A stretch of 62,414 bases of DNA from Coemansia sp. RSA 1804 (Eukaryota > Kickxellomycota > Kickxellomycetes > Kickxellales > Kickxellaceae): positions 1-62,414 of the forward strand of contig JANBTH010000017.1 of the NCBI GenBank assembly GCA_027578815.1, written 5' to 3'. The notes beneath the pieces are model-generated. The model worked only from the letters and a program-made list of their open reading frames with translations, searched no databases and was not told the DNA's origin. The first letter of the stretch is position 1; each line of letters starts with the position of its first letter. Positions 50,593 to 61,508 of the stretch are shown in pieces. The translations under genes and the position numbers were made by a program.

Positions 50593-52017
50593 ATGGGACG
50601 CAGAAAGGAAACAATCACGTATCCGTCGGGCACATTCTCCACATCCATGAGCAGCGGCAACGCCAGCGGCATGGGGCTGGACTTTGCCTCCCAAGACGGA
50701 GACGCCGAAAGCCAACAGCAACAACACTACCGACCGCGGGTCTCGTACTACATGCGCGAGCAGGCGGGGAACTTCCACTACGGCAAGCAGCATCCGATGA
50801 AACCGCACCGGCTGACGCTGACCAACCACCTGGTGCTCAACTACGGCCTACACAAGTACATGGATGTGTTTGAGCCGCGACGAGCCACGGAGGAGGAGAT
50901 CCGCGAATTCCACGCGCAGGATTACATTGAGTTTCTCAAGCGCGTGACGCCAGAAAACCAGGACACCATGGCCAGCTGCTTTGCCGAGTTCAATATCGGC
51001 GACGATTGTCCGATCTTTGACGGGATGTGGGACTTTTCGCAGATCTACTCCGGTGCAAGTATCGAGGCCGCGCGGAAGCTGGTCTCGGGGTCCACGGATA
51101 TCGCGGTCAACTGGATGGGCGGGCTCCACCATGCGAAGAAGTACGAGCCCAGCGGGTTCTGCTACGTCAACGACATCGTGCTGGCCATCCTGCAGCTTCT
51201 AAGATACTATCCGCGGATCCTGTACGTCGACATCGATATCCACCACGGCGACGGGGTGCAGGAGGCCTTCTATACCACCGACCGGGTGATGACGTGCTCG
51301 TTCCACAAGTACAATGGCGATTTCTTCCCGGGCACCGGTGCGATCGACGAGATGGGATCGGGACTCGGCAAATTCTACGCGGTCAATGTGCCCCTGCAGG
51401 ACGGAATTGACGATCGCTCGTACACGCAGCTGTTCAAGACTATAATGACGGCGGTGATGGAGACGTTCCGTCCGAGCGCAGTTGTTCTGCAATGCGGGGC
51501 GGATTCGCTCGGTCTGGACCGGCTGGGCGTCTTCAATCTCTCGATTGCCGCGCACGGCGAGTGCGTCCGCTTTATGCGGCGCTTCGGCGTGCCTCTTCTG
51601 TGTCTCGGCGGTGGCGGATACACCGTGCGCAACGTTGCGCGCTGCTGGACTTACGAGACCGGCATTGTGTGCGGCGCAGAGCTGCCCAAGGCGCTCCCGC
51701 AGACCGTGTACAACGACTTCTTCAGCCCTGACTACAGCCTGCATCCGCTGATTTCTGGCAAGATTGTCAACCACAACTCGAAGGCCTACCTGAACGCCCT
51801 CACTGCGCGCATCCTCGAGCAGCTCAGGTACCTCAAGGGCGCGCCGTCGGTGCAGATGAACGAGGCGCCTCCCGACATCCAGGGCTTCCTCGAGTCCCAG
51901 GAGCTGCATGACAAGGATGCGCAGAGCGACAGAAACAAGGATGCGAAGGACGATCGTGCTGGCCGTCGTGAGCATCTGGCCGAGTTCTACGAGAGCGACC
52001 ATGATCAGGACGAGTGA
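50593..52017 (+). CDS. HOS2: Class I histone deacetylase, Hos2/HDAC3 type (474 aa)
   Basis: Removes acetyl groups from histone lysines in the nucleus; Hos2 is the catalytic subunit of the Set3 complex in yeast. The catalytic His pair is GGLHH (179-180); the zinc site lies in DIDIHHGDG (213-221), with GGGGYTVRN holding the catalytic Tyr. QCGADSLGLDRLG, FNLSI and HGECV are closer to HDAC3/Hos2 than to Rpd3/HDAC1. Residues 1-50 are a lineage-specific, Ser/Gln-rich extension. The acidic C-terminal tail (after about 420) is normal. Single exon. The Hos2 assignment versus Rpd3 is likely but not proven. Confidence 0.93.
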   Translation: MGRRKETITYPSGTFSTSMSSGNASGMGLDFASQDGDAESQQQQHYRPRVSYYMREQAGNFHYGKQHPMKPHRLTLTNHLVLNYGLHKYMDVFEPRRATEEEIREFHAQDYIEFLKRVTPENQDTMASCFAEFNIGDDCPIFDGMWDFSQIYSGASIEAARKLVSGSTDIAVNWMGGLHHAKKYEPSGFCYVNDIVLAILQLLRYYPRILYVDIDIHHGDGVQEAFYTTDRVMTCSFHKYNGDFFPGTGAIDEMGSGLGKFYAVNVPLQDGIDDRSYTQLFKTIMTAVMETFRPSAVVLQCGADSLGLDRLGVFNLSIAAHGECVRFMRRFGVPLLCLGGGGYTVRNVARCWTYETGIVCGAELPKALPQTVYNDFFSPDYSLHPLISGKIVNHNSKAYLNALTARILEQLRYLKGAPSVQMNEAPPDIQGFLESQELHDKDAQSDRNKDAKDDRAGRREHLAEFYESDHDQDE

Positions 52018-52496
52018 ATGAATCGGTGGATTAGTTGGGAGGGGAGAGGAGAGAAGCAGGCGTGGTTTCCCCCTCTCTTCCAGCTTTTTTTTTCTGCGTG
52101 TATTATATTTTTTAATAAAGATATTTGCAATTATTTTCTATGGGGGGGGCGTTTTCCCTTTTCTAATTATCCGTTTATTTCTGGCACCCCGTCTATCTGT
52201 TATCTCTGATATTCTTTGGGCTGGTCATCTGAGAAGTGTTATTTTCTCAATCAATCGTCACATGGGCGTATTAATTTTATTATCTTTTCATTTATTCACC
52301 TATAAAGTCATTCAACTGCTGTTTTTGTATCTAATAAGCAATTAAGAGAATTTGTTTAATAAGAGCTGAATGCATGTGCATATTATTTTAAACATATAAA
52401 AGCCAATAGCAGCAATCCAATATTAATTAATAAAATCCACACTTGCGTTTCTGCCTTTTCCTGGGGCGGTTTCCAATTGTATTACATATCACAGAA
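52018..52496. other. AT-rich intergenic region
   Basis: G7 run near 52142, then AT-rich DNA. CCAAT motifs at 52403-52407 and 52417-52421 precede the TATA box at 52497. No other gene seen. Confidence 0.5.
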
Positions 52497-52504
52497 TATA
52501 TAAA
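52497..52504 (+). promoter_or_regulatory. TATA box of the CxxC microprotein gene
   Basis: TATATAAA, 136 bases before the ATG at 52633, with two CCAAT motifs upstream. A five-codon upstream frame (ATG 52516 to TAA 52530) lies in the likely leader. Confidence 0.5.
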
Positions 52505-52632
52505 GGCCACATCGCATGAACAATCTGTAATAAAGCCCAAGGCTACATTGCTCATCATTTATATAATTATATTCAAAATCCAACACAGTATTAATTCCAG
52601 TTATTCGCAACTTATTTTGGACCTTTAGGAGT

Positions 52633-52776
52633 ATGCCGGGAGCAGTAACAACGTTTGACGTAAGAAACAGGTGTTATTACAAGTGCACCGGATGTAGTAA
52701 TAAGGCCGATGATCCAGCATGCAGCAATTGCGTAATCCACAAGGTGAAGCCGTTTACATGTATTAATTGTAGCTAA
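52633..52776 (+). CDS. CxxC microprotein, zinc-ribbon-like (47 aa)
   Basis: A 47-residue frame with seven cysteines in the pattern CYYKCTGC (14-21), ACSNC (29-33) and FTCINC (41-46), i.e. C-x3-C-x2-C-x7to8-C-x2-C-x9-C-x2-C. Paired CxxC knuckles suggest zinc binding or a metallothionein-like peptide. No signal peptide; no known family recognised. It is preceded by CCAAT and TATA elements, and AATAAA follows at about 52857. Chance occurrence of three CxxC pairs in AT-rich DNA is unlikely, which is why I call it despite its size. Its cysteine style recalls the 43085-43354 protein, but the loops differ. Confidence 0.6.
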   Translation: MPGAVTTFDVRNRCYYKCTGCSNKADDPACSNCVIHKVKPFTCINCS

Positions 52777-53055
52777 AGAGATAGAACAATGTGAAGGAGA
52801 GACTGTTAGGATTGAATAGCACATGTTTTTAAGGTTTCTTTTTGTTTTTCTATGGTCAATAAACACACATCATGGTGGAAAACCCCCATCAACCATAACC
52901 ACCAACATCACAACATTATTTGGCAACATACTATAACATTTGCTAATGAAGTCAATCTGGATTTACGCAAAAGCACACCACCAATCCTATCACTTTTAAT
53001 TTCTTCTTTTCTTCTCTCTTTAATAGCGTTCATTTGGTACAATCACACGCAAAGG

Positions 53056-53604
53056 ATGGCGAGCAGTACGCTTCAAACAGTAATGTCAGCTAAGATACCG
53101 CTCTGGCAGGCTGCGCTACTACTCGGTACCACAGCGCTGATCGCAAGACGGCTTATCCGACGCACCATCACAACCGCCGCGGTGCTCGAAGGCCCTAACA
53201 AGTCCAAAAAAGCCAAAAGGTTTGACCAGGTAGCCACGCTTCTTTCTCAGGAGGAAATCAAAATGGTTCTTATTATACGCATGGATCTGGGAATGACAAA
53301 GGGCAAGATAGCCGCACAGTGCGCACACGCCGCGCTGGGCTGCTACAAGCGGGCAACGAAGCAGGAACCAGCTTTGCTGAAGGCCTGGGAGCTTTCGGGT
53401 CAGCCAAAGGTTACTCTCAAGTGTGCCAGCGAGGAGGAGATGGCCGAGCTGCAGAGTAGGGCTAAGGAGCTGGGCCTTGTGGCCCAGTCTATTTGTGATG
53501 CCGGGAGAACCCAGATTGCTGCTGGCTCGAGAACTGTCCTCGGTATTGGCCCTGGCTCCAAAAGCGCTATAGATAAGGTATCCGGCCATCTAAAGCTTTA
53601 TTAG
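53056..53604 (+). CDS. PTH2: Peptidyl-tRNA hydrolase 2 (PTH2/Bit1, 182 aa)
   Basis: Cleaves peptidyl-tRNA released from stalled ribosomes; fungal and animal members sit on the outer mitochondrial membrane. The N-terminal membrane anchor is residues about 15-32 (PLWQAALLLGTTALIARRL). The catalytic domain (about 72-182) has MVLIIRMDLGMTKGKIAAQCAHA with the active-site Lys/Gln/His region, GQPKVTLKC, AGRTQIAAGSRTVLGIGPG, and ends in HLKLY, the family's usual C-terminus. ATG 53056 gives the expected length; codons upstream read as leader. Confidence 0.95.
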   Translation: MASSTLQTVMSAKIPLWQAALLLGTTALIARRLIRRTITTAAVLEGPNKSKKAKRFDQVATLLSQEEIKMVLIIRMDLGMTKGKIAAQCAHAALGCYKRATKQEPALLKAWELSGQPKVTLKCASEEEMAELQSRAKELGLVAQSICDAGRTQIAAGSRTVLGIGPGSKSAIDKVSGHLKLY

Positions 53605-53747
53605 CATAAACCACATACAATCTAGTAACGAAGGTGGGGGAGTGTTCTCATTTACTATTGGAATGATATGCAATATTAAAATAATGGAAATAATAAACAA
53701 CTACATTAGAAGATTAAGCTACTTTTTCTCTCTCCCCCCTCTCTAGA

Positions 53748-55097
53748 CTAGTATGTGTTTATCTTTGTGTCCAGATGCGCCCTGCTGAAATCGTAGGGGT
53801 TGTCGTAGTTGGAGTAGCGAATGTCCTGCTGGCCCACATTGTAATCTTCATCGTTATACATGTTGGCCTGGAGCTGCTCGTTACGCTGGCGGGCCTCCTT
53901 CTTCTTCTTGTGGCGTCTCCAGAAGAAGAACAGTGCAATGCCAATAACAAGCAGAACAACGCCAACAATAATAAGGATTTTGCTGATAAGACCGCTGCTC
54001 TTGGTGCTCGATGCATCGCTGACCGACTCGCCCGACACCTCTTCAGATGAGGTTGGCTCGGTTGGACTTGAAGTTGGTTCTGACTCACTTGTTGGCTCGA
54101 CGGATTTGGATTCAGATGACGATGATGGCTCATCGGACGATTCTGAGGGAGACGCCTTTGCCTGGATTGCGTACAAATCGCCACCTACCAGCGTTCCAGA
54201 GACGCTTCCTGTTCCTGTCGGATTCATCATAGTGTAGTTTGCCTTGTCGTTGTTCACATACGACGCGTCGGATGCAAACAGATAGATGGTTGACTTTGCC
54301 GTGACTCCGCCCCACTCGAGGTAGTTCGACAGAAGCGTGTAGTAGTTGAAGACTGCCGTGCTTGTACACAGGGTGTCGCCACCCACCAGGAATGAATGGC
54401 TGTACAGCGCTGCCACTGCCAGGTCGTTGCCAATTGCGCCATACACGGACCCGTATGGCATAACGCACGACGACTCCTTGGCGGACTTATCGGCTACCGT
54501 GTCGGTCGTGCACAGAAAATCCACCTCATTCACCTTGAATAGAGACGAAGCCTTTGCGCACCCTGTTGGCGCATCTCCGGTGACCTGCACGGCTTCGGGA
54601 AGATTCCAGTCGCTTGATGTGGAGTTAGACACCAGTGTCCGCTGCACATACAGCTTGCTGTCCCATTCTGCCGGGTTAGCTGCAATATAGTTTTTCCACT
54701 CAATGCTGCTGTCGCTATTATACTTTATAAGCGCCACGTTGTTTGCAAATGTCTCAGGGTTGTATCGGGGATGTGCGTCTACCTCGTCCACTGTGTATCT
54801 GCCTATATTCTTGGTTGCTCCATCTGATATCATTACCTGGTAGACGGTCGTATCGTCTGGTGTGTTGGTGCCATCCTTGTAGTCTAGACAGTTGGCAGCC
54901 ACAAAGGCCGCCTTGTTGCTTATCAATGCAAGCTGACATGTGGTTATCTCGCCGTTTTTGACAAGCAATGCGCCTTTCATTGTTTGCGCATTGCTGGTAT
55001 CAAGACGTTTAGTAAACGAATGTTGATGCTGACCGGCAGCAACAGATGCCGCTAGAATGGCTATCCACCCTAAACGGACAATATTAAACCCCCGCAT
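53748..55097 (-). CDS. Membrane-anchored trypsin-fold pseudoprotease (449 aa)
   Basis: Signal peptide about 1-21, a Lys-Arg site at 30-31 like a zymogen cut, then a chymotrypsin-type domain (about 42-285). The Cys54-Cys70 pair and FVAANC align with the AAHC motif, but the catalytic His is Asn69. NNVALIKY aligns with NDIALIKL, with the catalytic Asp replaced by Asn120. GDSGG is not recognisable; a Ser at 217 in YGSVYG may or may not align. So proteolysis is unlikely. A Ser/Glu/Pro-rich stalk (about 310-365), one membrane segment (about 371-393, ILIIVGVVLLVIGIALFFF) and a 50-residue cytosolic tail with several Tyr (DYNVGQQDIRY, NYDNPYDF) suggest a type I surface receptor or adhesin. Confidence 0.8.
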   Translation of the reverse strand: MRGFNIVRLGWIAILAASVAAGQHQHSFTKRLDTSNAQTMKGALLVKNGEITTCQLALISNKAAFVAANCLDYKDGTNTPDDTTVYQVMISDGATKNIGRYTVDEVDAHPRYNPETFANNVALIKYNSDSSIEWKNYIAANPAEWDSKLYVQRTLVSNSTSSDWNLPEAVQVTGDAPTGCAKASSLFKVNEVDFLCTTDTVADKSAKESSCVMPYGSVYGAIGNDLAVAALYSHSFLVGGDTLCTSTAVFNYYTLLSNYLEWGGVTAKSTIYLFASDASYVNNDKANYTMMNPTGTGSVSGTLVGGDLYAIQAKASPSESSDEPSSSSESKSVEPTSESEPTSSPTEPTSSEEVSGESVSDASSTKSSGLISKILIIVGVVLLVIGIALFFFWRRHKKKKEARQRNEQLQANMYNDEDYNVGQQDIRYSNYDNPYDFSRAHLDTKINTY

Positions 55098-55738
55098 TAC
55101 CCCGTGAAGCCGATATTTCTAAATAACTTACTCTGTAATAAGAATATCCAATCTTCAAATTTGCTAGGTTAACTAAAAGCAAAATAAAAGAGTTGAAGAC
55201 GAAAAATGCAATTGTATCAATAATATTACCAATTAAAAGTGTTGGCTAGAAGAAGAAGAAAAATATGAGAAAAAGAGAGACAAAACATGTTGACTCGGAA
55301 ATGGCACATGTACTAGGCTAAAAATGTCCAATTCTTGATGAAAGAAGCACGCTGCTAGTATGGAGAGTTCGTATAAAGAGGCGGTTACAAAGAGACTAAG
55401 CGGTTTGTATAATTGCTTGCCTTTAAACACCGGTTCACTCTTTTCTACATTCCTTTGAACAAATAAAAGGTTAGTAGATGCTATATGAAATAAAGCCGTC
55501 TATTATAAAGGTTTTTTCTTTTACAATTTGCCATTTGTATTTATTAAACACAACTAAAGAAAACCACATTATGCTAGAGTCCTTTTAACATAAAAGAAGA
55601 AAATATGTGGAATAAAAAAGTAATGCCACTCATGTGGTCAGATTTCGTCATCCACCTCGAGATATATAAGCTGAAAACGTAATGGAAATGGCAAGAGTGG
55701 CAGCAGAATGTACAGTATATGTAAGATATTCACGATAT
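55098..55738. other. AT-rich intergenic region
   Basis: Upstream region of the pseudoprotease gene and 3' region of the ABC transporter gene; GAAGAAGAAGAA near 55248. No gene seen. Confidence 0.5.
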
Positions 55739-58700
55739 CTAAAAGTCGTTGGCTTTGACGAGCTCTGAGAAATGGCCATCTTGCTTGATAAGCTCTTTTG
55801 GAGGGCCAAACTCGACAACTCTGCCCTTGTCCATGACAATAATCTTGTCGCTACTCATAATCGTCTCCAGACGATGTGCAATCGTCAGAACTGTGCAGTG
55901 CTTGAACTTGCTGCGGAACAGTCTTTGCATCTCCTTGTCAGTCTCTAAGTCGACATCTGCTGTGGCTTCATCCAGCACAATGATCTTGTATTCACGCATC
56001 AGCAGCCGACAGAGACTGAACAGCTGCTTCTGGCCATCGCTCAAATGGCTGATATGGCCTATATTCTTGTCAAGTCCATGAGTTTTTTCCGTGTCGAATG
56101 ATTCGTTTAGCTCTGGCTTGTTAACAAACACCCGAAGGAATATACGTCTCATCCAACCCGACTCTTTCCACTCTCTGTCCCAAATATCAATGTCCCTCAT
56201 GACTGTCATCTCGTAATCGCTGTAAACAATGTTTTCGCGCTTTTTGGTTTGGTCACGCTTTGGCTCCACAAACTCATTCATGTTGCACTTTATCAAGGCG
56301 GCCCACATGTCCTCGATTGTATACTCCATCAACGGATCCAGGTTCTGTTTGAACAACCCTTCAAATACGGTTGACTCCTGGAGAATAGTGCCAAGCCGTG
56401 GACGCAGATTACTTGTGCTTACTGTTGCTATGTCATGTCCATCAATAAGTATAGAGCCCTCACAAGTTTTCTTACTGACAAGGCGGAACAGGGCACGGGT
56501 GAGCGACGTCTTTCCAGCACCAGTACGGCCGACAACGCCAACCTTGGCACCAGGACTAATAATAAGGCTGGTATTCTTTAGCGCGTATTCTAGGTTCTCA
56601 TGATACTTCATACTAAAGTTGCGGAACTCGATCTTGCCGGATGACGGCCAGCTGGCCGGAGGCTGCTCTGTTGCGATGCCCTTGTCAGTATCGTCATCAT
56701 CATGTTTCATGCTAATAAAATGCCTAAAAGTGTTTATGCTGTTATTAAACGAGAACAGGCGCCCAGGTAGCTCAATGACACTGAATGCGTCATCAATCAT
56801 CGTTTGTGCCAAATCAGTGTATGCCACAAGCTCCTGCGAATGAATAATATGTCGATACAGCTGATTCTGCGCTAGCATGCATATCTGGAGCACAGACTCG
56901 GTAAACCAGGATACAGTACTTATAGTTACATGTGCTAATGATTCCATTGCACTGCTTGTTTGAGCAATCCTGTTTTTGATATCCATTCCTTTAATGTAGA
57001 GCCTTGTAAAATAAGGCTCAACATTTAGTAGACGAACAAGCATTGATCCTTTGGAAATAACTTTTTTTTACCTTTTTGTGGTGTTTTGAATAATCATCCT
57101 CTATATTGTAAACAAGACCCTGAATTCGGTGAATACGGTCACGAATTTGTTTATTATACCAAATAAATAGGGAAATTGTCAGCAACATTAGGGGTGCCAT
57201 TCGTGCAACTCTGTAAAGTGATAGTATAATCTCTAAATTACTTGATAGTTCTTCTAAGATAAACCTGGGTATTTCATAACTCACCGATCTGACACTACTG
57301 CTAAATGCTTCAGATAAACCTTCGCCTGTGATACTGTCAAAGAAGGACATTGGTGCGTGGATTATATTATCAATAAGCAAACGACTGACCTTTGCTTCTA
57401 ATTCGGTGCTAGCAACTGTAATTCTAACAAATGTCTCGATTTTGTCAATAATTTTGTTTACTACCATTTCTAGCATCTCCATTTGTAGATATCTTAACAC
57501 GGCTAAATTATTTGCACTATTTTTGTCAACATTGATATTCAATGTGTTTAGTTTGTATTCGCCAATAATAAAGCCAAACACTGGCCCAACAAATCCTGAA
57601 ACTGTTAATGCCACCAGCGCTGATATTCCACAAATGCTCAGTGCATAACGTATGTTGTCCCACCTGTTCCATTTGCAAGTATCTATTTTAGAGTTTACAT
57701 TGAATTCAAAATCTTCATCAGAATCAGAATCTTCTTTATAAGCAATTTTCTCATCCAATAGTTGAGGCATGCCTTCAATGTCATCAATCAAACACTGTGA
57801 CTCTGAATCATTAAAGTCGCTGTTTTCTTCAATGTTCTTTTCTTTGTGGTTGCTGATTGCAAAAGGCTTATACTCCCGAGGTATCTGTTTGGTGACCAGT
57901 GCTTTTCCCTGTTCAAGTCTAATAACCTGGTGGAAATACGGCAGCAGCTTTTCATCGTTGACAGCAATAATGCGGATCTTTTTTCCCAGCAATCCAGAGT
58001 CCATGATAACATTTTCCAGAATATGCCGCTTAACGTGGGCATCCACTGCAGATAGCGGGTCATCAAGGACATAGATGTCGGCCTTTGAATAAACAGTGCG
58101 AGCAAGTGCCAGACGAGCACGCTGGCCACCAGAGATATTAATTCCGTTCTCGCCAATAAGCGTATTATCGCCACGAGTCCAATTCTCTATGTCTTCAGCC
58201 AGAGCACAGGCTTCAATAACCCTGTTGTAGTGCTCCTTGTCGTATTTGCGGCCAAACAGAATATTGTTGCGAATTGTGTCATTAAGAATCCACGGCTTCT
58301 GCTCCATAAAAGTAATGGTGCCATACACACCGCCTGTTCCCTTTGTTTTCTCAACCTCACCACAGATGGACAAAAGAAGAGATGACTTGCCTGTACCCGT
58401 TCTTCCGGCTACCGCAACAAGCTCGCCATCCTTAGCACTAAATGAGACATTTGAAAGTGCTGTTTTATCTTTGACTAGTGAAAAGTCACAGTCTTCCAAA
58501 AAAACAGACGGTTGAGAAGCATTCAATGCATTATCCCCATTTTTAGATGCTTTAAGAGAAAATCGTGGCAAGGTACTAGCAACATCTTTCTTTAATGCAA
58601 TTTCCAACTCACGGTTACAAGTAAACACCTGCTTCACTAAACGTGTGATTGAGCAAAATTCGTCCATAACAAATAACAACTTGTCTATCAAGACACCAAG

Positions 58701-60127
58701 CTGAAACATTTGGGCGTTGGAAATAACAGTATTAGAGCCATAGCGAGTAGATGTTAATACATACAATGTGGTGTATACTGCAAATTGACTAATAGATATA
58801 TTAAAAAAATCATATATAGCCCAGGTAAACCTGCAAATAAGCCCATACCATGATTCTTTTTCCTTGTTATTTACTCTACACCAGCGCTGTTGCAATTCTG
58901 GATCCGTGTACATTCTTTCCCAGCCAAACATCTTGATTGACTGTATATTGCGGTGGATCTCCTCGACACTGACCTCATAGGAATCATCACTAGCATACGT
59001 TTTCCATGAATAATTTATATCAAACATTTTTCCAACGCATACATAAACAGGGTTTGCCCAATATAAACAACAACTGGCACTAGCACAGCCCATCCAATAA
59101 ACTTGTAAATGAGAACAGCAGTAGCAATGAAATGAACCAAAGTTGGAATAACGGATTGCATCCCCCGCATTTTAGCCAGTAGCATTCTAATTGAATGCTT
59201 ATTATTTTCATGCAGGTATTTACCTATAAACGTAGGGTTCACTAGTGAAACACGAACCATTTCTGTTTCCAAAGCCATGCTTATACAATTAGATTCATTG
59301 CGAGCATATATCTTTATACGACCAAACTGGTTTGTCAAAATTTTTCCAAAGAACACGAGCACAACATAGACATAGCCCTCGTACCAACTATAATCAGATG
59401 GCATATCAACAAAGTGCAGAATACGCATATTAAATATAGATAACCCAATAGTGGCAATATTCAGTAAGGATTCCAGAATATGGAAAGGGAGCATAAAGCG
59501 CCAAGTGGATCTGAAAATTGCTCTCAAAAGGAAGAAAGATTCATTGACATTGTACGTAAATCTTTTAAACACTGAGTCTAGTCGAATGTGCTCAGGAAGC
59601 TCATTAAAGTCATTTAATTCAATTTCTCGTTCTTCATTAAGTGAAACCAAGCGACGCTCATGTGTGTAAAACAAAAGATGCATCAAGTCATCTAGAATAT
59701 TCTTTCCAAAGGCATCTAGATGTGTTACTAGTAGATAGACATCCATTGAAGCATAGAACAGCTGGTGCCAGATGTCACCACCAATATGCCCATTCAAAGA
59801 CCTGTACATTCCAAGAAGATTGGTTAGTTGGAACGGATAGTACCCAGAAGAATGCATGGTGAGTAGTGGAGACAGCGCAACAGACACTGGAAAGTGAATG
59901 TTGGTCCATCCAGAGCACAGGATAACTGAAAGAGACAAAAGCATAGCATAGCAGCACTGAGAGAGAGGACTTGGCAAGTAATTAGCGTTTTTTGTCTTTG
60001 AGCTGACACAACGAACAGCAGTCATAACAGCAGCCAACACCAGTGCAGTGTCAATGACTGGATAAAAGGCTGCATCCTTTATATCAAGCGCCCGTGAATA
60101 AAGTTCAGATATATCTATTTTAGACAA
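55739..60127 (-). CDS. ABCC (MRP-type) full ABC transporter, three exons (about 1,426 aa)
   Basis: Exons 60127-59043, 58989-57072 and 57016-55739; both junctions are in phase. Membrane exporter of the conjugate/multidrug group. NBD1: Walker A GRTGTGKS (557-564), signature ISGGQ (647-651), Walker B VLDDP with Asp in place of the catalytic Glu, as usual for ABCC. NBD2: Walker A GRTGAGKT (1164-1171), signature LSDGQ (1326-1330), Walker B VLDEA. About 40 extra residues (KRDQTKKRE to FDTEK) sit ahead of the NBD2 signature. The 5' end is unresolved: the frame is open upstream of 60127 without ATG, and the first in-frame ATG is 60025 inside the first membrane helix, so a short upstream exon is likely missing. 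Less GC-rich than its neighbours. Confidence 0.85.
57017..57071 (-). other. Intron 2 of the ABC transporter gene (55 nt)
   Basis: Donor GTAAAA (57071), branch-like CTACTAAAT and acceptor GTTGAG (57017). Splicing joins HHKK to PYFTRLYIKG in phase, restoring the conserved Pro-x-Phe segment of the second membrane domain. Confidence 0.65.
58990..59042 (-). other. Intron 1 of the ABC transporter gene (53 nt)
   Basis: Donor GTATGC (59042) and acceptor TGCTAG (58990) join the frames in phase (AT|T, Ile) between GQTLF and DDSYEVSVEEIHRN. Confidence 0.65.
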
Positions 60128-60426
60128 TATTGAAAAGTGATAGATAACGAAAAAGAAAAAAGAAACAGGAAATGAAATTTTGAAATAGGGTAACAGCAGT
60201 CAATTAAAGCTAGGTAAAGTCAGAAAGTGGATTCTAAAAATCTGCCGCAATCTGACTAGTACACGTGAATCAACCCTCTTTTACCAGAACGAATGTGAAT
60301 ATATGCAAAAAGGAATAGAATTCTGAAACTGTAGAAAGTCAATATAAAATAAAAAACCCACACCACCACATATCGCTAGTCTTATTAATATAATTATTAG
60401 CTTTCTACATCAAGAAAATAAGCTAA
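60128..60426. other. Divergent promoter region, ABC transporter / orphan
   Basis: AT-rich, 299 bases. The missing first exon or true start of the ABC gene may lie here. On the minus strand only two ATGs are present (about 60405 and 60375), and both run into stops quickly. Confidence 0.5.
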
Positions 60427-60560
60427 ATGAGACCTCAAAGACAACAACCATCGCCTTTTCCGTTTCCCAATGGCAGTGGCAGCAGCAACAGCAGCAACAC
60501 CAGCGATAGACATGGCTTGGAAACGCCAGGTATAGCTGGCAGCCAACGACAACGACAAAG

Positions 60561-60593
<33 letters not shown>

Positions 60594-61194
60594 GCTGTAC
60601 CAGACACCCGACAATAGTCATGGGCGGGAGGACACTGACGCAGAAATGATGAGTGTGGATAGTTATAATTACCAGGGCCAGACAAGCGGACTGAGACTTG
60701 GTGGACGGTTCAGCAACGACTACACGCCACCAAGCCAAGTGGCAGCAGCAGCGGTGGGGAGGCGACTGGATCTAGGAGTGGCTCCGCGCTTTGCAGTGCC
60801 GCGAGAGAGCGTAGTAGAGGCAGGAGCCGGAGTGAATAGTGGTGGCGGAGAAGGAATAGGAGCGCAGGACCAGCTGGACGCCGAGTACTACTCATTGGGA
60901 GGTAGTCAGTTGGACCAGCTGCCCTCGTCGCCCGAAGGACTGCTGGACAGCCCAGGGCATCTAGAAGGAGGGAGCTTTTCCACGCCTGCCGGGTTTGCTG
61001 GGCGTGTGCCGCAGGAGAAGAAGGAGGAGCAAGTGGATCAGGATTTTGTGCTCAGTCTTAGACAGGAGGGCGAATTGGAGGCGCTGACACGCAAGGCTAT
61101 CAAGGACGGGCGTGGGGCGTGGAAGAATATGACTATGGACTATTTGCACAAGCAAGTGGACAGTCTGGAGCAGGACGGATGGATGTACTCGTGA
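60427..61194 (+). CDS. Orphan Gln/Gly-rich protein with conserved-looking C-terminus (255 aa)
   Basis: I do not recognise this protein. It has a Pro/Ser/Asn-rich start, a Gln tract (about 38-56), a middle with TP and SP sites (YTPPSQ, PSSPEGL) that could be kinase targets, and a charged helical C-terminus (about 200-255: QDFVLSLRQEGELEALTRKA, MTMDYLHKQVDSLEQDGWMY). The helical end is GC-rich, coding in character and likely to be the functional part. No signal peptide or membrane segment. Divergent from the ABC transporter gene. Confidence 0.65.
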
Positions 61195-61508
61195 GGAGAA
61201 AGCAAAGTAAGGCGAGGAAGCCGGTGAATTTTTAATTTTCTTCTCTTGGATTGGAAGATGGCGCATTCATTCATTTATTCATAATTGCAAGCAAAAGACG
61301 GAGAAATGCTGCGTTCCTACCTGATAGCATTACGATACGGACAGGCTCTGGAGCTAAAAGATGATTCCTTTTCGCACAACCTCCAACCATATTCTAATAA
61401 AAACTTGGCATTCAGCATTCCAGCAGCATTTACGCAAGGGAGGAAGCACTAGCATGTTATTACGATTGGAAATGAATAAAAGGCGCTTGAAAGGGAAAAT
61501 GCTGGCGT
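61195..61508. other. Convergent intergenic region
   Basis: Mixed composition; GAATAAA near 61474 could be a polyadenylation signal read on the plus strand. No gene seen. Confidence 0.5.
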
